IMG/VR virus record: IMGVR_UViG_3300045016_000140 | Span: 1 to 64,000 of that record | Source of the DNA: a virus | Strand: one strand, 5' to 3' | Length of the DNA stretch: 64,000 nt | Shown here: positions 25,142 to 34,790 of the stretch, one piece after another | Layout of the letters: every line of letters begins with the position of its first letter | Numbering within the stretch: the stretch's first letter is position 1 | Notes under the pieces: model-generated | Databases searched by the model: none | What the model was told of the DNA's origin: nothing | What the model saw: the letters and a program-made list of their open reading frames with translations, nothing else | Position numbers and translations under genes: made by a program

Positions 25142-25732
25142 ATGCCAGGCTTTTCAATCAATGGCATCAATGATGCTAATTATGCTAGTGGCGAATCGAC
25201 TATGACGAATAAGGTTGAGCCACGGCGTACACATAGGTGGTATTTTGAAACTATTGGTCTGTCTCCTGGTAATGTTGTGTCTTTACGTGGTGTGTCTGCA
25301 TGGGATAAGAGCATTCAGGTTGTATTGAAATCAGCTGCCAGGCCTTCATTTACGCTTGAAGAGACTGTGATGCATCACAATCAGGAGCAAGTGTATTTTG
25401 CCGGTAAGCAGTCATGGGATGCCATTACGCTTACGTGGTATGATATTGAGCAGCCGCCCGATGTCAGCAAGGCTATGTGGTATTGGATTAATAGCATTAC
25501 CAATATTAATGCTGTTCAGGTGCATTTGCCATCGCTTTATAAGATTGACGCTCGATTAGCTATGGTCACTGGTGAAGGCGCGGTCAACGAGCGATGGAAT
25601 TTGTATGGTTCCTGGCCTCAGACATCGAACTGGCAGGCTTTGGACTACACGAATAATGAGATTCAGACGATTGAGGTTAAGCTGCGGTATGATCGTGCTG
25701 AACGCGATCAGACCGTTGGCGTTTCCAAGTAA
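25142..25732 (+). CDS. Tail tube protein (gp19-like), paralogue 1
   Basis: 196 aa. MPGFSINGINDANY, a HRWYFETIGL strand, the TRPSF-type KSAARPSFTLEE segment and the C-terminal EIQTIEVKLRYDRAE are typical of T4-type tube subunits. Strong AAAGGAG site. Being the most regular of the three tandem paralogues and having the best ribosome binding site, it is the probable major tube protein. Confidence 0.88.
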   Translation: MPGFSINGINDANYASGESTMTNKVEPRRTHRWYFETIGLSPGNVVSLRGVSAWDKSIQVVLKSAARPSFTLEETVMHHNQEQVYFAGKQSWDAITLTWYDIEQPPDVSKAMWYWINSITNINAVQVHLPSLYKIDARLAMVTGEGAVNERWNLYGSWPQTSNWQALDYTNNEIQTIEVKLRYDRAERDQTVGVSK

Positions 25733-25734
25733 AT

Positions 25735-26442
25735 ATGCCCGGTTTTAGCATAACTAATGACGAGATAGATAAAGGTCCGTCTAACCGTACGGAAATTGTT
25801 AGATCGCACCGATGGCGCATCACTATATTTGGGTTGTCAACTGAATCTCTCGTTAACGATATGTTTAGCTTCTTTGTGCAATCAGTGACTAGACCATCAT
25901 TTGAGTTAGATAAAATTGTAGTGCATCAACAGCAGCAAGAAATATATCTTCCTGGCAAGGTCAGATGGAGCCCTATAACAATAAAATATTATGAGCCCAT
26001 GTATAATGCTGGCCTAGCTAATGTTAACCAAACTTCTAGTGGATGCCCTTTGACTGGTACGTTGAGTACTTGGTTTGACAAGATAGTGAATGGTTATAAT
26101 TATATTTTACAGCGGAACAAAAAGAGCATAGACATAGTTGGTGGTGGGTATAAGAAACATGTTAGAGTTGATTTGCTAGATGGCGAGGGTGACAGTTATT
26201 ATTATTATAAGTTATTTGGCGCATGGCCCATTAAGATTGAGCCGTCAGAATTAAATTATACGAGCAGTGAATTATCAAGCGTTGTTGTCACTTTATCATA
26301 TGATTGGGCCATTGAATGGTCGATTAAGCCTGAAAATCCTAGGTCAACGTGGTCAATACATGAAACTGTAAAAAATAAGGAAGTTGAGGATTTGATTGAA
26401 GTTGAGCATCAGCGGAATATAGCTAATTTTACTGCTTTTTGA
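25735..26442 (+). CDS. Tail tube-like protein, paralogue 2
   Basis: 235 aa, starting two bases after the first tube gene. It repeats the plan: MPGFSITNDE, RSHRWRITIFGL, SVTRPSFELDKIVVHQQQQE and SSVVVTLSYDWAIEW. It has a ~40-residue longer middle and C-terminal tail than paralogue 1. It could be a minor tube, tube-initiator or tail-terminus adaptor protein. Its A+T-rich codons, unlike the sheath, suit a lower copy number. Confidence 0.8.
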   Translation: MPGFSITNDEIDKGPSNRTEIVRSHRWRITIFGLSTESLVNDMFSFFVQSVTRPSFELDKIVVHQQQQEIYLPGKVRWSPITIKYYEPMYNAGLANVNQTSSGCPLTGTLSTWFDKIVNGYNYILQRNKKSIDIVGGGYKKHVRVDLLDGEGDSYYYYKLFGAWPIKIEPSELNYTSSELSSVVVTLSYDWAIEWSIKPENPRSTWSIHETVKNKEVEDLIEVEHQRNIANFTAF

Positions 26443-26449
26443 GGTGTTT

Positions 26450-27142
26450 ATGCCAGGGTTTCATATAGGTACTGATAGGGATATACCTCACGGCCCAGCC
26501 AATTTTGGCGATGGCATGCGCGATTGGCGATTGATGCCGCCTTTGACCGAAGGATATGACGCCATATATACATATACATGGGATGTGTCACAAATACCAT
26601 TTGATGTCAGTACGGCCAGTAATCAACAAACAATGAATATGGATATGTTGCGTAAGGTTTATCTTAGAGATTGTACATTGCCAGAGTATACCATTGACGA
26701 GGAAATTTATCAATCACCAAGTACTAAATATAAGTATGCTAAGGGTATAACATGGTCAGATGTGAAGATAACATATTATGATACGTTTGGATTATATTTA
26801 TATTTGGATAATTTAAAAAGTAAAGTTTGGACTCCGGCATATGGCGTCAAACCAGCGGTTGAATATAAATTTGAATCCGTCATTAATGTCTATATAGCGG
26901 ATGCAATTGAAGCTTTTAGGTGGACGTTAGTAAATAGCTGGGTAAAGTCTATATCGTGGGCTGATTTAACATATGTTAGCAGCGACATGCATATGGTAAC
27001 CATAACATTGGCATATGATTGGGCCATATTAACTGGCGATAATGGTATACCATCCGCAACACCAGCAACGGCATTAACGCCGGTGGTGGTTCCGCCAATG
27101 GCAATTCCGCCGCGAACCAGGCAGGTTCCTACGATGTTTTAG
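26450..27142 (+). CDS. Tail tube-like protein, paralogue 3
   Basis: 230 aa from the ATG at 26450, chosen because GAGG precedes it; a GTG at 26444 lies in that site. It again opens MPGFHIG, has an RDCTLPEYTIDEEIYQSPS segment equivalent to the TRPSF region, and ends HMVTITLAYDWAI before a Pro/Thr/Ala tail. It is the most divergent of the three. Likely an adaptor at one end of the tube. Confidence 0.72.
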   Translation: MPGFHIGTDRDIPHGPANFGDGMRDWRLMPPLTEGYDAIYTYTWDVSQIPFDVSTASNQQTMNMDMLRKVYLRDCTLPEYTIDEEIYQSPSTKYKYAKGITWSDVKITYYDTFGLYLYLDNLKSKVWTPAYGVKPAVEYKFESVINVYIADAIEAFRWTLVNSWVKSISWADLTYVSSDMHMVTITLAYDWAILTGDNGIPSATPATALTPVVVPPMAIPPRTRQVPTMF

Positions 27143-27199
27143 AATTGGTGTGGTAAATAATTTCGACACATTGTGCACGTTAATGGTAAAGGTAAACCA

Positions 27200-28117
27200 A
27201 TGGCCAATGAAAAAGAAATCCCTGTCGACCCACTGGCTCCAGTGAATGCTCCCAAAATCGCATTGCCGCCTGGCGCGTTGACGCCGCAGCAGATATTTGA
27301 TAAAATTCAAACTAGCAAGGAGGAATTAATTCCGTGGGAGGAAGTAACCCTACCAAGTTTGGGGTTGTATTATGGAGGCGCATTGCCGGACGGTAAGGTT
27401 TACGTTCGAGCCATGTCAATGCAAGATGATAAAGTATTTGCTACCCAGCGATTGGCACAATCTGGGCAGACTATAGATTATATTCTTAGGCATTGTGTTA
27501 AATTGCCGGATGGATTTGATACGGCCAATATGATAATTGGTGACCGGCATTTCCTTCTATTTTATCTGAGAGGAATTACATACGGTAATGAATACGAGTT
27601 TGCCGTAAAGTGTCCCGATGCTGATTGTGGGGCTTCGTCAGTTCACAAGTATGATTTGAATAATTTGGCGCAGAAAATACGCAGGGCGAAGCGTGAATTG
27701 GGTCCTGAGCCATTTAGGGTGCTTATGCCGTTTATGTCGGAGCAGTTTAAACAAGAGGTGTGGGTTAGCGTTCGGTTTTTCCGCGGTGGCGATATAACGG
27801 CTGCGATGAACAAGCAGAGGAATGTACGTCGCGTTGGTGGGCGTGTGGGCGTTAATGAGTTGGTGGCTGAGAATATTGCCATGGCGATTGTCGACTTCAT
27901 GGGCGAGAAAAAGGACGCCGCTTCTATTCGCAATATGGTTGATAATTTGCATGGCATTGATAGCGCTACTTTGAGGCAGTTTTTTAACGATTATGCTCCT
28001 GGCATTGACACAATAATCGATCTCGAGTGCCCAACTTGCGGCAATCAGTTTAGGGTTGATTTACCAATCACTGAAAACTTTTTTCGATCAAGTGGAGCCC
28101 GAAGAGCTGGAGAATAG
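27200..28117 (+). CDS. Baseplate hub protein, gp26-like (T4 baseplate family)
   Basis: 305 aa from the ATG at 27200. The WEEVTLPSLGLYYGGALPDG opening, DDKVFATQRL, GDRHFLLFYLRGITYGNEYE and CPDADCG are the signature of the T4 gp26/baseplate family. A second CPTCG near the C-terminus could complete a zinc site with the first pair. In T4 this protein assembles the central hub. The 3' end overlaps the next gene by 62 bases in another frame. Confidence 0.85.
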   Translation: MANEKEIPVDPLAPVNAPKIALPPGALTPQQIFDKIQTSKEELIPWEEVTLPSLGLYYGGALPDGKVYVRAMSMQDDKVFATQRLAQSGQTIDYILRHCVKLPDGFDTANMIIGDRHFLLFYLRGITYGNEYEFAVKCPDADCGASSVHKYDLNNLAQKIRRAKRELGPEPFRVLMPFMSEQFKQEVWVSVRFFRGGDITAAMNKQRNVRRVGGRVGVNELVAENIAMAIVDFMGEKKDAASIRNMVDNLHGIDSATLRQFFNDYAPGIDTIIDLECPTCGNQFRVDLPITENFFRSSGARRAGE

Positions 28118-28379
28118 ATGGAAAGCTCTGATGGAAGAATGCTTCCAGCTTCACACATTTTGCAAGTTCAGTTATTCTGAAATATTATTTATGATGCCGC
28201 ACGAAGAACGAAGATGGTGGTTAGAAAGATACCAGAAACATTTTGAGGAAGAGGAAAAGAAAGCTAAGGGCTCTCACACTCCTGGGTTGCCACCCATGCC
28301 ACGTATGCCTTCGACGCCCTCAATGCCTTCGGTGCCTTCAATGCCAAGCGCGCCCAAGCCACCCATCTTACGTAGATAG
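28056..28379 (+). CDS. gp51-like hub assembly protein (candidate)
   Basis: 107 aa from a TTG at 28056; a GTG at 28092 or an ATG at 28131 are alternatives. I favour the long form because FFDQVEPEELENRWKALMEE reads as a genuine amphipathic helix. The core FSYSEILFMMPHEERRWWLE (residues ~39-58) and its place directly after the gp26-like gene resemble the small T4 hub-assembly factor. The C-terminus is a Met-Pro-Ser repeat (MPSTPSMPSVPSMPS). Confidence 0.6.
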   Translation: MIYQSLKTFFDQVEPEELENRWKALMEECFQLHTFCKFSYSEILFMMPHEERRWWLERYQKHFEEEEKKAKGSHTPGLPPMPRMPSTPSMPSVPSMPSAPKPPILRR

Positions 28380-28393
28380 GTCAAAAATATTGT

Positions 28394-29173
28394 ATGGCTT
28401 ACAGTAGAATAAGTGCGCGTCGAGGCTCAGTGGTTGATCTCGATATGACGTTTTACAGGGGCGGTGTGGCCGCCGATCCTGTTTTATATAGAGTAGAGAT
28501 ATTTCGTGGCTCTGTCGAGGCTGCGAACATTGTGGCTGCCTTTCCGATAGCTGAATATGGCACGTCATCGTATCCAGCGCCAGTCACGCAGTTGCACTCT
28601 GGCTCTGGCCATTGGACGGGGCATTATAGATTATCTTGGACTGTCCCAGACACCATTGTCGTGCCAGATATTTATTTTGACGTATGGTATTTCTTTAGCA
28701 CAGACCCGCGCGTTGGGACCGAGGGCTTTGAACCATATCTTAGCCAGCTGCTAGAGTCTATACAGAGATTCTGGATATATCCAGATCAATGGTATGCTGA
28801 TGGTGGGCTTGATACGATTAAATTTGGATTTGAGCCCATGGACGTTAAGTTTAGGAAGCCGGAGGTTAGACCGCTTGAAGTTGGTTTGATGCCATTGCCG
28901 CTATATGATTATAATTATAATCTGGTAGCTCCAATAATTCCTTATCTTACAGCCACTATCACCATTACGACTGAGGCTAAGGAGACTATTGTAGATGCCG
29001 CTGCGTGTACGATTAAGCTTCGCCAAGGTGCGTATAGGGCTAATCCATATGTGATAAGTTACAATCTTACAACTAGCAATTTTTATATTGGAACATATGA
29101 GTATAGAATTACTCTGAATATGCCGGATGGCACTACCAGAGTGAGCCCAACATATTATTTGACGATATCGTGA
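28394..29173 (+). CDS. Putative virion structural protein (beta-rich)
   Basis: 259 aa, not assigned to a family. The N-terminus (RISARRGSVVDLDMTFYRGG) and the C-terminal ~80 residues, with alternating strands (TATITITTEAKETIVDAAAC, YEYRITLNMPDG), look like two immunoglobulin-like domains flanking a Pro-rich linker. The location in the tail module suggests a decoration, neck or fibre-attachment protein. The variant motif TCAAAAATATTGT directly abuts the ATG. Confidence 0.65.
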   Translation: MAYSRISARRGSVVDLDMTFYRGGVAADPVLYRVEIFRGSVEAANIVAAFPIAEYGTSSYPAPVTQLHSGSGHWTGHYRLSWTVPDTIVVPDIYFDVWYFFSTDPRVGTEGFEPYLSQLLESIQRFWIYPDQWYADGGLDTIKFGFEPMDVKFRKPEVRPLEVGLMPLPLYDYNYNLVAPIIPYLTATITITTEAKETIVDAAACTIKLRQGAYRANPYVISYNLTTSNFYIGTYEYRITLNMPDGTTRVSPTYYLTIS

Positions 29174-29199
29174 TTTCTTGACAAGTATTGTAATTTCAG

Positions 29200-30198
29200 A
29201 TGAAGCAGGTACCTCGCGAAAATATTATACAATGGATTGTCACCAATTTCCCAGATCACAAGATCAGGAAGAATGGTGAAGAGTATCGCATAAACAATCC
29301 ATTTGATGGTGATACTGGATATCATCTAGAGATAAGCGTTGATAAGGCTGTCTGCCATGATTGGCGCGGAGATGAATGGGCGCATGGCGGCAAGCCAACA
29401 TTTATTAGATTAGTTCAACTATATAAGAAATGCTCATATGCTCAGGCAATGGAGGAAGTTGTTGGTCATGTAAATTATATTAGTGAATATAAGCGCGGCA
29501 TGCTAGAAGATAAGGTAGAGCCTGAAAAATCTGGCATAGAGCTTCCAGAAAATTGTAAACCAATCATTGAATCTAATGGCCAGATTGTTAAATATATTGT
29601 CGGGTGGTTAAAATCGAGAGGTGTCGATGTTGACATGATTAAGAAATATGATATTAGGCATGCTGGGTATGATGTAATTTGGCCATATTATGAGTATGAT
29701 ATGCTGGTGTACTGGCAGGCTAGGCATAGCATTAATAAGATGTTCAGGTTTCCACCAGAGTCCACCGGAGTATCGAAAGGTATGTTTATATATGGTTTTG
29801 ATTATGTTGAGCCAAGTGATTATATAATTATTACTGAGGCAATATTTGGTGCACATACTCTGGGAGGGCAGGCCGTGGCCACTGGCGGGGCTGATATGAC
29901 TACTCGTCAGGTCTTGAAGATTAGAGCTTTAAACCCCGTCAATGGCATTATATTAGCTCCAGATAGCGATGAGGCTGGTTTGAAGAGCATTATTAGGAAT
30001 TTTGGGCTTTTGAGCCCATATTTTCAGAAGATTCATTTTGCTCTACCGCCACCTATTGAGTTTAATGATGCGTATGTGAAGGATTGGAATGAGCTTGGTC
30101 AAGCTATAGGGTTTAATAATGTGCGGAAGAGATTTGAGGATTGTATTAAACCTATTACGATGAAAGCCTTAGATGGTTTTGCCATGGGTATCTTCTAG
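29200..30198 (+). CDS. DNA primase (DnaG/Toprim type)
   Basis: 332 aa. The N-terminal ~90 residues (YHLEISVDKAVCHDWRGDEW, then FIRLVQLYKKCSYAQAMEEV) match the zinc-domain region of DnaG-type primases, although the full set of zinc ligands is not evident. The Toprim domain follows: IIITEAIFGAHTLGG with the conserved Glu (residue ~208) and LAPDSDEAG with the DxD pair. It makes RNA primers for lagging-strand synthesis. It stands alone among tail genes, an unusual place for a replication gene. Confidence 0.85.
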   Translation: MKQVPRENIIQWIVTNFPDHKIRKNGEEYRINNPFDGDTGYHLEISVDKAVCHDWRGDEWAHGGKPTFIRLVQLYKKCSYAQAMEEVVGHVNYISEYKRGMLEDKVEPEKSGIELPENCKPIIESNGQIVKYIVGWLKSRGVDVDMIKKYDIRHAGYDVIWPYYEYDMLVYWQARHSINKMFRFPPESTGVSKGMFIYGFDYVEPSDYIIITEAIFGAHTLGGQAVATGGADMTTRQVLKIRALNPVNGIILAPDSDEAGLKSIIRNFGLLSPYFQKIHFALPPPIEFNDAYVKDWNELGQAIGFNNVRKRFEDCIKPITMKALDGFAMGIF

Positions 30199-30489
30199 CG
30201 GTATGTCGTATGTGCTTATTATCTTTACTCTGTCTAGCCTGAGTGATTTGTAGCCTTTCATTGCTCCTGGGCAGTTATTTCGTATCCATTGTGTTTTGCC
30301 CGACAATGGTAGTTTCTCTAGTTCCCTACTGCCTAGTTTGATGATTTTGCTGTCGCTTGGGGCTATGTCTTTTAGGTGTAGGCAGCATAGTAGGTTTTCA
30401 CGTTCTGCCAATGGATATATTAGCATGTGTTCTATTCGGTGGCCTGTTGTGTATGCGCACCAGAGTAGTTTGTGCATGTGCTGCCCCAT
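30169..30489 (-). CDS. Hypothetical protein
   Basis: 106 aa, not recognised. Convergent with the primase, overlapping its end by 30 bases. It reads as a plausible soluble protein (HLKDIAPSDSKIIKLGSREL) with several cysteines near the N-terminus (LLCCLHL). An overlapping plus-strand frame (30296-30520) looks less protein-like. Confidence 0.55.
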   Translation of the reverse strand: MGQHMHKLLWCAYTTGHRIEHMLIYPLAERENLLCCLHLKDIAPSDSKIIKLGSRELEKLPLSGKTQWIRNNCPGAMKGYKSLRLDRVKIISTYDIPLEDTHGKTI

Positions 30490-30505
30490 GAATTATTATA
30501 TTATG

Positions 30506-30560
30506 TTTGAGGGTGTTTGAGGGTGTTTGAGGGTGTTTGAGGGTGTTTGAGGGTGTTTGG
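30506..30560 (+). repeat. 10-bp G-rich tandem repeat
   Basis: Five in-register copies of GGGTGTTTGA (30511-30560, last copy ending GG) preceded by a half copy. The unit is one helical turn, so the GGG runs lie on one DNA face. Four or more G3 tracts with 7-base loops could form a G-quadruplex. It lies between the minus-strand gene and the hub gene, about 60 bases ahead of the latter. Confidence 0.9.
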
Positions 30561-30619
30561 TAGCGTTTGTTTAAGGAGAATGCTGGAGTAATGTAAATAA
30601 AATATAGAGTGGGTGTTTT

Positions 30620-32113
30620 ATGGCTGTTTTAGATAGTACGGTATGGGACATTGATTTATATATTGGCAATTCGGCTATCAATTTTGGCAATAGTTCATCG
30701 AACAGCGGCAATCCAGATAATGTCGAGAAATTTGAATGGGCGAGCTATTTAAATTCTGGGTATACAATTAGGGCAACTGTGCTATCTCCCAATTGGCAGA
30801 CTTTTGCCACTTTAATGGATGATTTTTACAAGTCAGTTAGGCAGACTGAGAGCCCTGTGGTTGTTAGGTTTAGAATCGGCTGGCGCAGTAGTGGGTCTGA
30901 TTTTGACTTAAAACACACCCCATGGCGCACTGCTATATTGACAGACATTAATAGCTATGGTAGTGCTCATTATGGTGCACCATTTGAATTTGTAGCAATT
31001 GATCCAATATCGTACTTCATTAATCGTGGCATGAAGGATGCTGGGAAAGTTTATAGGGGCAAAATTGGTGGTGACGATGGCGTGATACGCAAGGTATTGG
31101 ATGAATATATACCATCGCACTTAAATATCGTCACTGATGAGTCTGTGAAGCGTAGCGATATTGCCAATGGGCGTTCTATACAAATCAATAAAACAGTTGG
31201 CGACACCAATGATCCACCATCCGTTTATGGCATGATGCATCAGAATGCTAAGTCTTTTATAATGTCGCTTCTTGAATGGTCGGCGTCATTCACTCCGAAT
31301 CAAACGTCATGGATTGTGTCATGTGGTGAAGACAATGATGGATTAAATATTTCGATCACTGAAAGCTATACCCCTGTCGACAAGTTACTAAGGCGTAAAT
31401 CTGGACCTAATATCAAGCCTTCTGTGCCCATTTTTCAATTTGGTGGGGCTGTCAATAAAACCGCTTCTAATGTACGTAAGTGGAAGTTTGAAGGCAATGC
31501 GATGACCGCTACTCTGTATACAGTTTTGACCACCAGCGGGATATCGTCAGTGTCTGGGCAATATTATGATGATGATACGTTAAGCGTACGCAATTATAAT
31601 CCACAGACTGGCGAGGAATTTTACTCTGGGGATGTAATTGTTAATGACCGTATGACGCCAAATAAGATTAATCCGAGCACTGACATTAAGAGAGCGTTTG
31701 ATCGCCCATTATATGAGGATTATGGTTGGACGCATATTCCATCGTTAGTCGAACCTAGCGCTGGCGATCTTGGACCATATAAGAATTATATTTCTGGTAA
31801 GGCCAGACAAATATATTTTAACATGCTGCGGTTTATTAGCCGGATGGATATTCAGGCGCAAGGCGAACCGACCTTGTATGATTCTTATGATCTTGGTAGG
31901 ATGTTTATTACATTGCAATTTCCGGCGGATCAGCCAGCGAGTGATTGGCGGTCTCCGTTTGACGGCAATTGGATTCTAGATGGCTGGCATCACAGACTTG
32001 GGCCTCATGGTTGGACGACAGATGTTAGTATGTATAGAATTGATTGGAATGCGTTCGCCTATCCTGGATATGATGGGTATGGTAATATTACTAGGCAACT
32101 AGAGCTGATGTAA
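30620..32113 (+). CDS. Baseplate hub protein (gp27-like)
   Basis: 497 aa. Sequence features (WDIDLYIGNSAINF, SGYTIRATVLSPNWQTFATL, PWRTAILTDINSYG) and the C-terminal IQAQGEPTLYDSYDLGRMFI (cut at 20 residues) resemble hub proteins that join the tail tube to the spike (gp27/protein D type). Its position just before the tape measure and near gp53- and gp5-like genes agrees. An AT-rich GTAAATAAAATATAG lies upstream; a clear ribosome binding site is lacking (GTGGGTG only). Confidence 0.78.
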   Translation: MAVLDSTVWDIDLYIGNSAINFGNSSSNSGNPDNVEKFEWASYLNSGYTIRATVLSPNWQTFATLMDDFYKSVRQTESPVVVRFRIGWRSSGSDFDLKHTPWRTAILTDINSYGSAHYGAPFEFVAIDPISYFINRGMKDAGKVYRGKIGGDDGVIRKVLDEYIPSHLNIVTDESVKRSDIANGRSIQINKTVGDTNDPPSVYGMMHQNAKSFIMSLLEWSASFTPNQTSWIVSCGEDNDGLNISITESYTPVDKLLRRKSGPNIKPSVPIFQFGGAVNKTASNVRKWKFEGNAMTATLYTVLTTSGISSVSGQYYDDDTLSVRNYNPQTGEEFYSGDVIVNDRMTPNKINPSTDIKRAFDRPLYEDYGWTHIPSLVEPSAGDLGPYKNYISGKARQIYFNMLRFISRMDIQAQGEPTLYDSYDLGRMFITLQFPADQPASDWRSPFDGNWILDGWHHRLGPHGWTTDVSMYRIDWNAFAYPGYDGYGNITRQLELM

Positions 32114-32123
32114 GGTAAGCAAA

Positions 32124-34778
32124 ATGGCCGAAACGCCAGCATATGACATAAATAAAGATGCATTGTCTGATGCCATACAGATGACAGCGCAATTACATAC
32201 TGGCTATTCACAAATAGTTGGATCTCTAGGGCAAGCTTATGAAATTCAAGATCAACTATTAAACAGCGCCGTGAACCTTAAGAGTCAAGTCCAAGACCTT
32301 TATAATACTGTAGACGTGGTACGCAGATCATGGGGTGATTTTCAGACCGATTTCGCGCGAATTAATTATGATGCGACAAAGTTGAATAAAGATCAAATTA
32401 TAGCCAATCAGAAACAGATAGAACAATTAAATCAAATGCTTAATGATGCCGAATTGAAAGAGCATTTGCATTATAAAGAAGTCGATGCTTTAAGGACGCA
32501 ACTTGTAGAACGCATGAAGATTAACAAAGCGGCTGTTGAAGCCAATTCGCTGATGAGCCGATTTGGCGTCATTATGAAGAACATCGGGCTTGAAAAAGTG
32601 CATGATAGCATTAAAGGATTTACCACATTAAAGGGAGTGATGGCGTATCTGGTTCTGCAAATAAAAGGTTTAATTGATATGGCCGATAGATATAGATATA
32701 TTAACAATCAGATGTATGGCAATACTGTTGCCATGGCCAGGACAGTCGCCAGGGTGCAGATGCAAGCTGGCGTGCTCGCCGATGAGGCACGGGCGGCGTA
32801 TGAGGCCTTGCGTGATGTTGCCATAGATCCAACAATTATTGAGGCATCTGCCAGGGCATTGGCTGAATTCGCGGCCGAGACGGGTATAGCTGCTGAGGTT
32901 GGCGCATTATTTGCCAAGAGAGTTGAAGCGATGGGAATGTCGTCCCAGGTCGCTCAGATGCAATTTAATTATATTAGGGCTTCGATGCAGAAGTTTGGTT
33001 TGACAGCCCATGATTCTGCGGCCATAATGGGATACATGAACAAGAACATCTTCTTATTAACCAATATAATGGGTAAAGCTGGCGTCGCTAAGTTTGGCAA
33101 AGAATTCGCGTTGTTGTCTGGTTTTGTTAAGGTGACCGGTGGCGATATAGCTGAATTTGTCAGTCTAATGGAGGAAATGACTGAGAATGCCGAGAAGTTT
33201 ATAGTTGGCATTGGCAGTGCGTTCATGCTTGGAGACCCAGCCGAGAGAATGGCTGTGCTGATGGATAGGTCCGGGGCCATGGTGGACCAGTTAGCGGGGA
33301 TACCAGCCGTTTTTAGGCCCGGAATATTTAGGGATATGTTTGGCGTCAGTATTAATCAGGCTGAGCAGTTTAAAAAAGTGGCCGAGTTTGTACGCACGAA
33401 ATATGGCAAGAGTGTTCAAGAAGTAATGAGGGATTTGCGAGTTGGCGGTAAAAGCGCCGCCGAGGCGATGGCACAATTAAATAAGGAATTTCAGATTGCG
33501 GAATTGGTCACAAGACGCACTGCCTCTGGTGGTTATGATTATAAAGTTGCGCTTGATACGATAAACATGGCTGCTCGCGAATTGGTTGGTAGAGTGATAG
33601 AGCCGCTTGTGAGGCTATTAGATAAACTAGCACAGATGTGGCTGATGCTTAATGAACCTACGAAAAAAGCCATTGGCGTCATTGGTCTTGCGGTTGTTGC
33701 GTTTATAACATTAACGTTCATTGTGATTAGGGTAATGAGAACGATTGCGTTGTTTCAATCGGTTTTTGGCATAGCCTCAAGAGCAATGGCTGCTGACGCC
33801 GCTGTTACTAGCGCTGGCGTTGCCACCGGTGCTCAGACAATGGGTAGGGCTATATCGTGGGATATAATTGCGAAGATAGCCGCCTTGGCAGTGGTTGTTA
33901 TGGCCATTGCAACTGCCATATGGATGCTGGCTAAGGTTCCAAGAGATGCATTAATTGACATTGGTTTATCGATTGGAATTGTAGCAATTGGATTGGCTGT
34001 GATTGGGTCGGCAGCGACGGGGGCCGCTGTGCCATTATTGGTGTTAGCGCTAGTGGTGGTTGCCATTGGTGCTGCCATATGGTTGGCGGCCACTGGCATT
34101 TCTAGTATGGCTATGTCGTTGGCTGAATTGAATGGCGTTGATGTATGGGGTTTGGGTTTTGCGCTTGGTGCGCTCGCTGCCGCTATGGTTGGACTGGCGA
34201 CGGTTACTCCATTCTTATGGATCAGTTCATGGTATATGGGCGGGGTCGCGCGGTCAATCAAGACGATGTTAATGGCGGCGCAAAGCAACGCCGCAGGAAT
34301 AAATGTGCTGAAGACTTTCGCCGAATCTATTACAATGATTATGAAAGGCGAGAACTTCCTATATACAAATAGGTTGAAAGAATTAGCCGTCGCCTTATCT
34401 GATTCATTTGGGATGCTTAGTAATAATCTCAAGACATACGCTTTTGACATTGAAAATGTAGCGTCTAGAATAAACAGAGCAATAAGTAGTGCGACTGAAA
34501 AGCTTAAAGAATTTAATGCGAATCAGCCGAAAGCAGTAGCTTCCGAAATAAAGGTTGGCTTTGATGTTAGTACATTGGATGTTCAGAAAGGGCAGATACA
34601 TAGTATGGATAATTTAAGTAATGCCATCAATAAATTATTAGACAAGATTAATAGTATTGATATAGCCGGTAGCAAAAATACGGTTGGCAGCATTCTCGGT
34701 GAATTGAAGAAATATTTACCGACCATGGCCGAACAGAAGGATACTCCCCTTGGGAAGCCACAGGGTAATTGGGCTTAA
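32124..34778 (+). CDS. Tail tape measure protein
   Basis: 884 aa. A long helical N-terminal half with coiled-coil heptads (residues ~20-160) is followed by several hydrophobic stretches (about 510-545 and 595-690, e.g. AIGLAVIGSAATGAAVPLLV) and a helical tail. This is the normal plan for tape measures, whose length sets tail length and whose hydrophobic parts may enter the host membrane. Ala/Gly-rich composition and place between hub and baseplate genes fit. Confidence 0.85.
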   Translation: MAETPAYDINKDALSDAIQMTAQLHTGYSQIVGSLGQAYEIQDQLLNSAVNLKSQVQDLYNTVDVVRRSWGDFQTDFARINYDATKLNKDQIIANQKQIEQLNQMLNDAELKEHLHYKEVDALRTQLVERMKINKAAVEANSLMSRFGVIMKNIGLEKVHDSIKGFTTLKGVMAYLVLQIKGLIDMADRYRYINNQMYGNTVAMARTVARVQMQAGVLADEARAAYEALRDVAIDPTIIEASARALAEFAAETGIAAEVGALFAKRVEAMGMSSQVAQMQFNYIRASMQKFGLTAHDSAAIMGYMNKNIFLLTNIMGKAGVAKFGKEFALLSGFVKVTGGDIAEFVSLMEEMTENAEKFIVGIGSAFMLGDPAERMAVLMDRSGAMVDQLAGIPAVFRPGIFRDMFGVSINQAEQFKKVAEFVRTKYGKSVQEVMRDLRVGGKSAAEAMAQLNKEFQIAELVTRRTASGGYDYKVALDTINMAARELVGRVIEPLVRLLDKLAQMWLMLNEPTKKAIGVIGLAVVAFITLTFIVIRVMRTIALFQSVFGIASRAMAADAAVTSAGVATGAQTMGRAISWDIIAKIAALAVVVMAIATAIWMLAKVPRDALIDIGLSIGIVAIGLAVIGSAATGAAVPLLVLALVVVAIGAAIWLAATGISSMAMSLAELNGVDVWGLGFALGALAAAMVGLATVTPFLWISSWYMGGVARSIKTMLMAAQSNAAGINVLKTFAESITMIMKGENFLYTNRLKELAVALSDSFGMLSNNLKTYAFDIENVASRINRAISSATEKLKEFNANQPKAVASEIKVGFDVSTLDVQKGQIHSMDNLSNAINKLLDKINSIDIAGSKNTVGSILGELKKYLPTMAEQKDTPLGKPQGNWA

Positions 34779-34790
34779 TAGGAGTATGTT

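Noticed and set aside
30296-30520. Plus-strand frame competing with the minus-strand gene at 30169-30489
   Set aside because: Its product is less protein-like, has no ribosome binding site, and runs into the 10-bp repeat.
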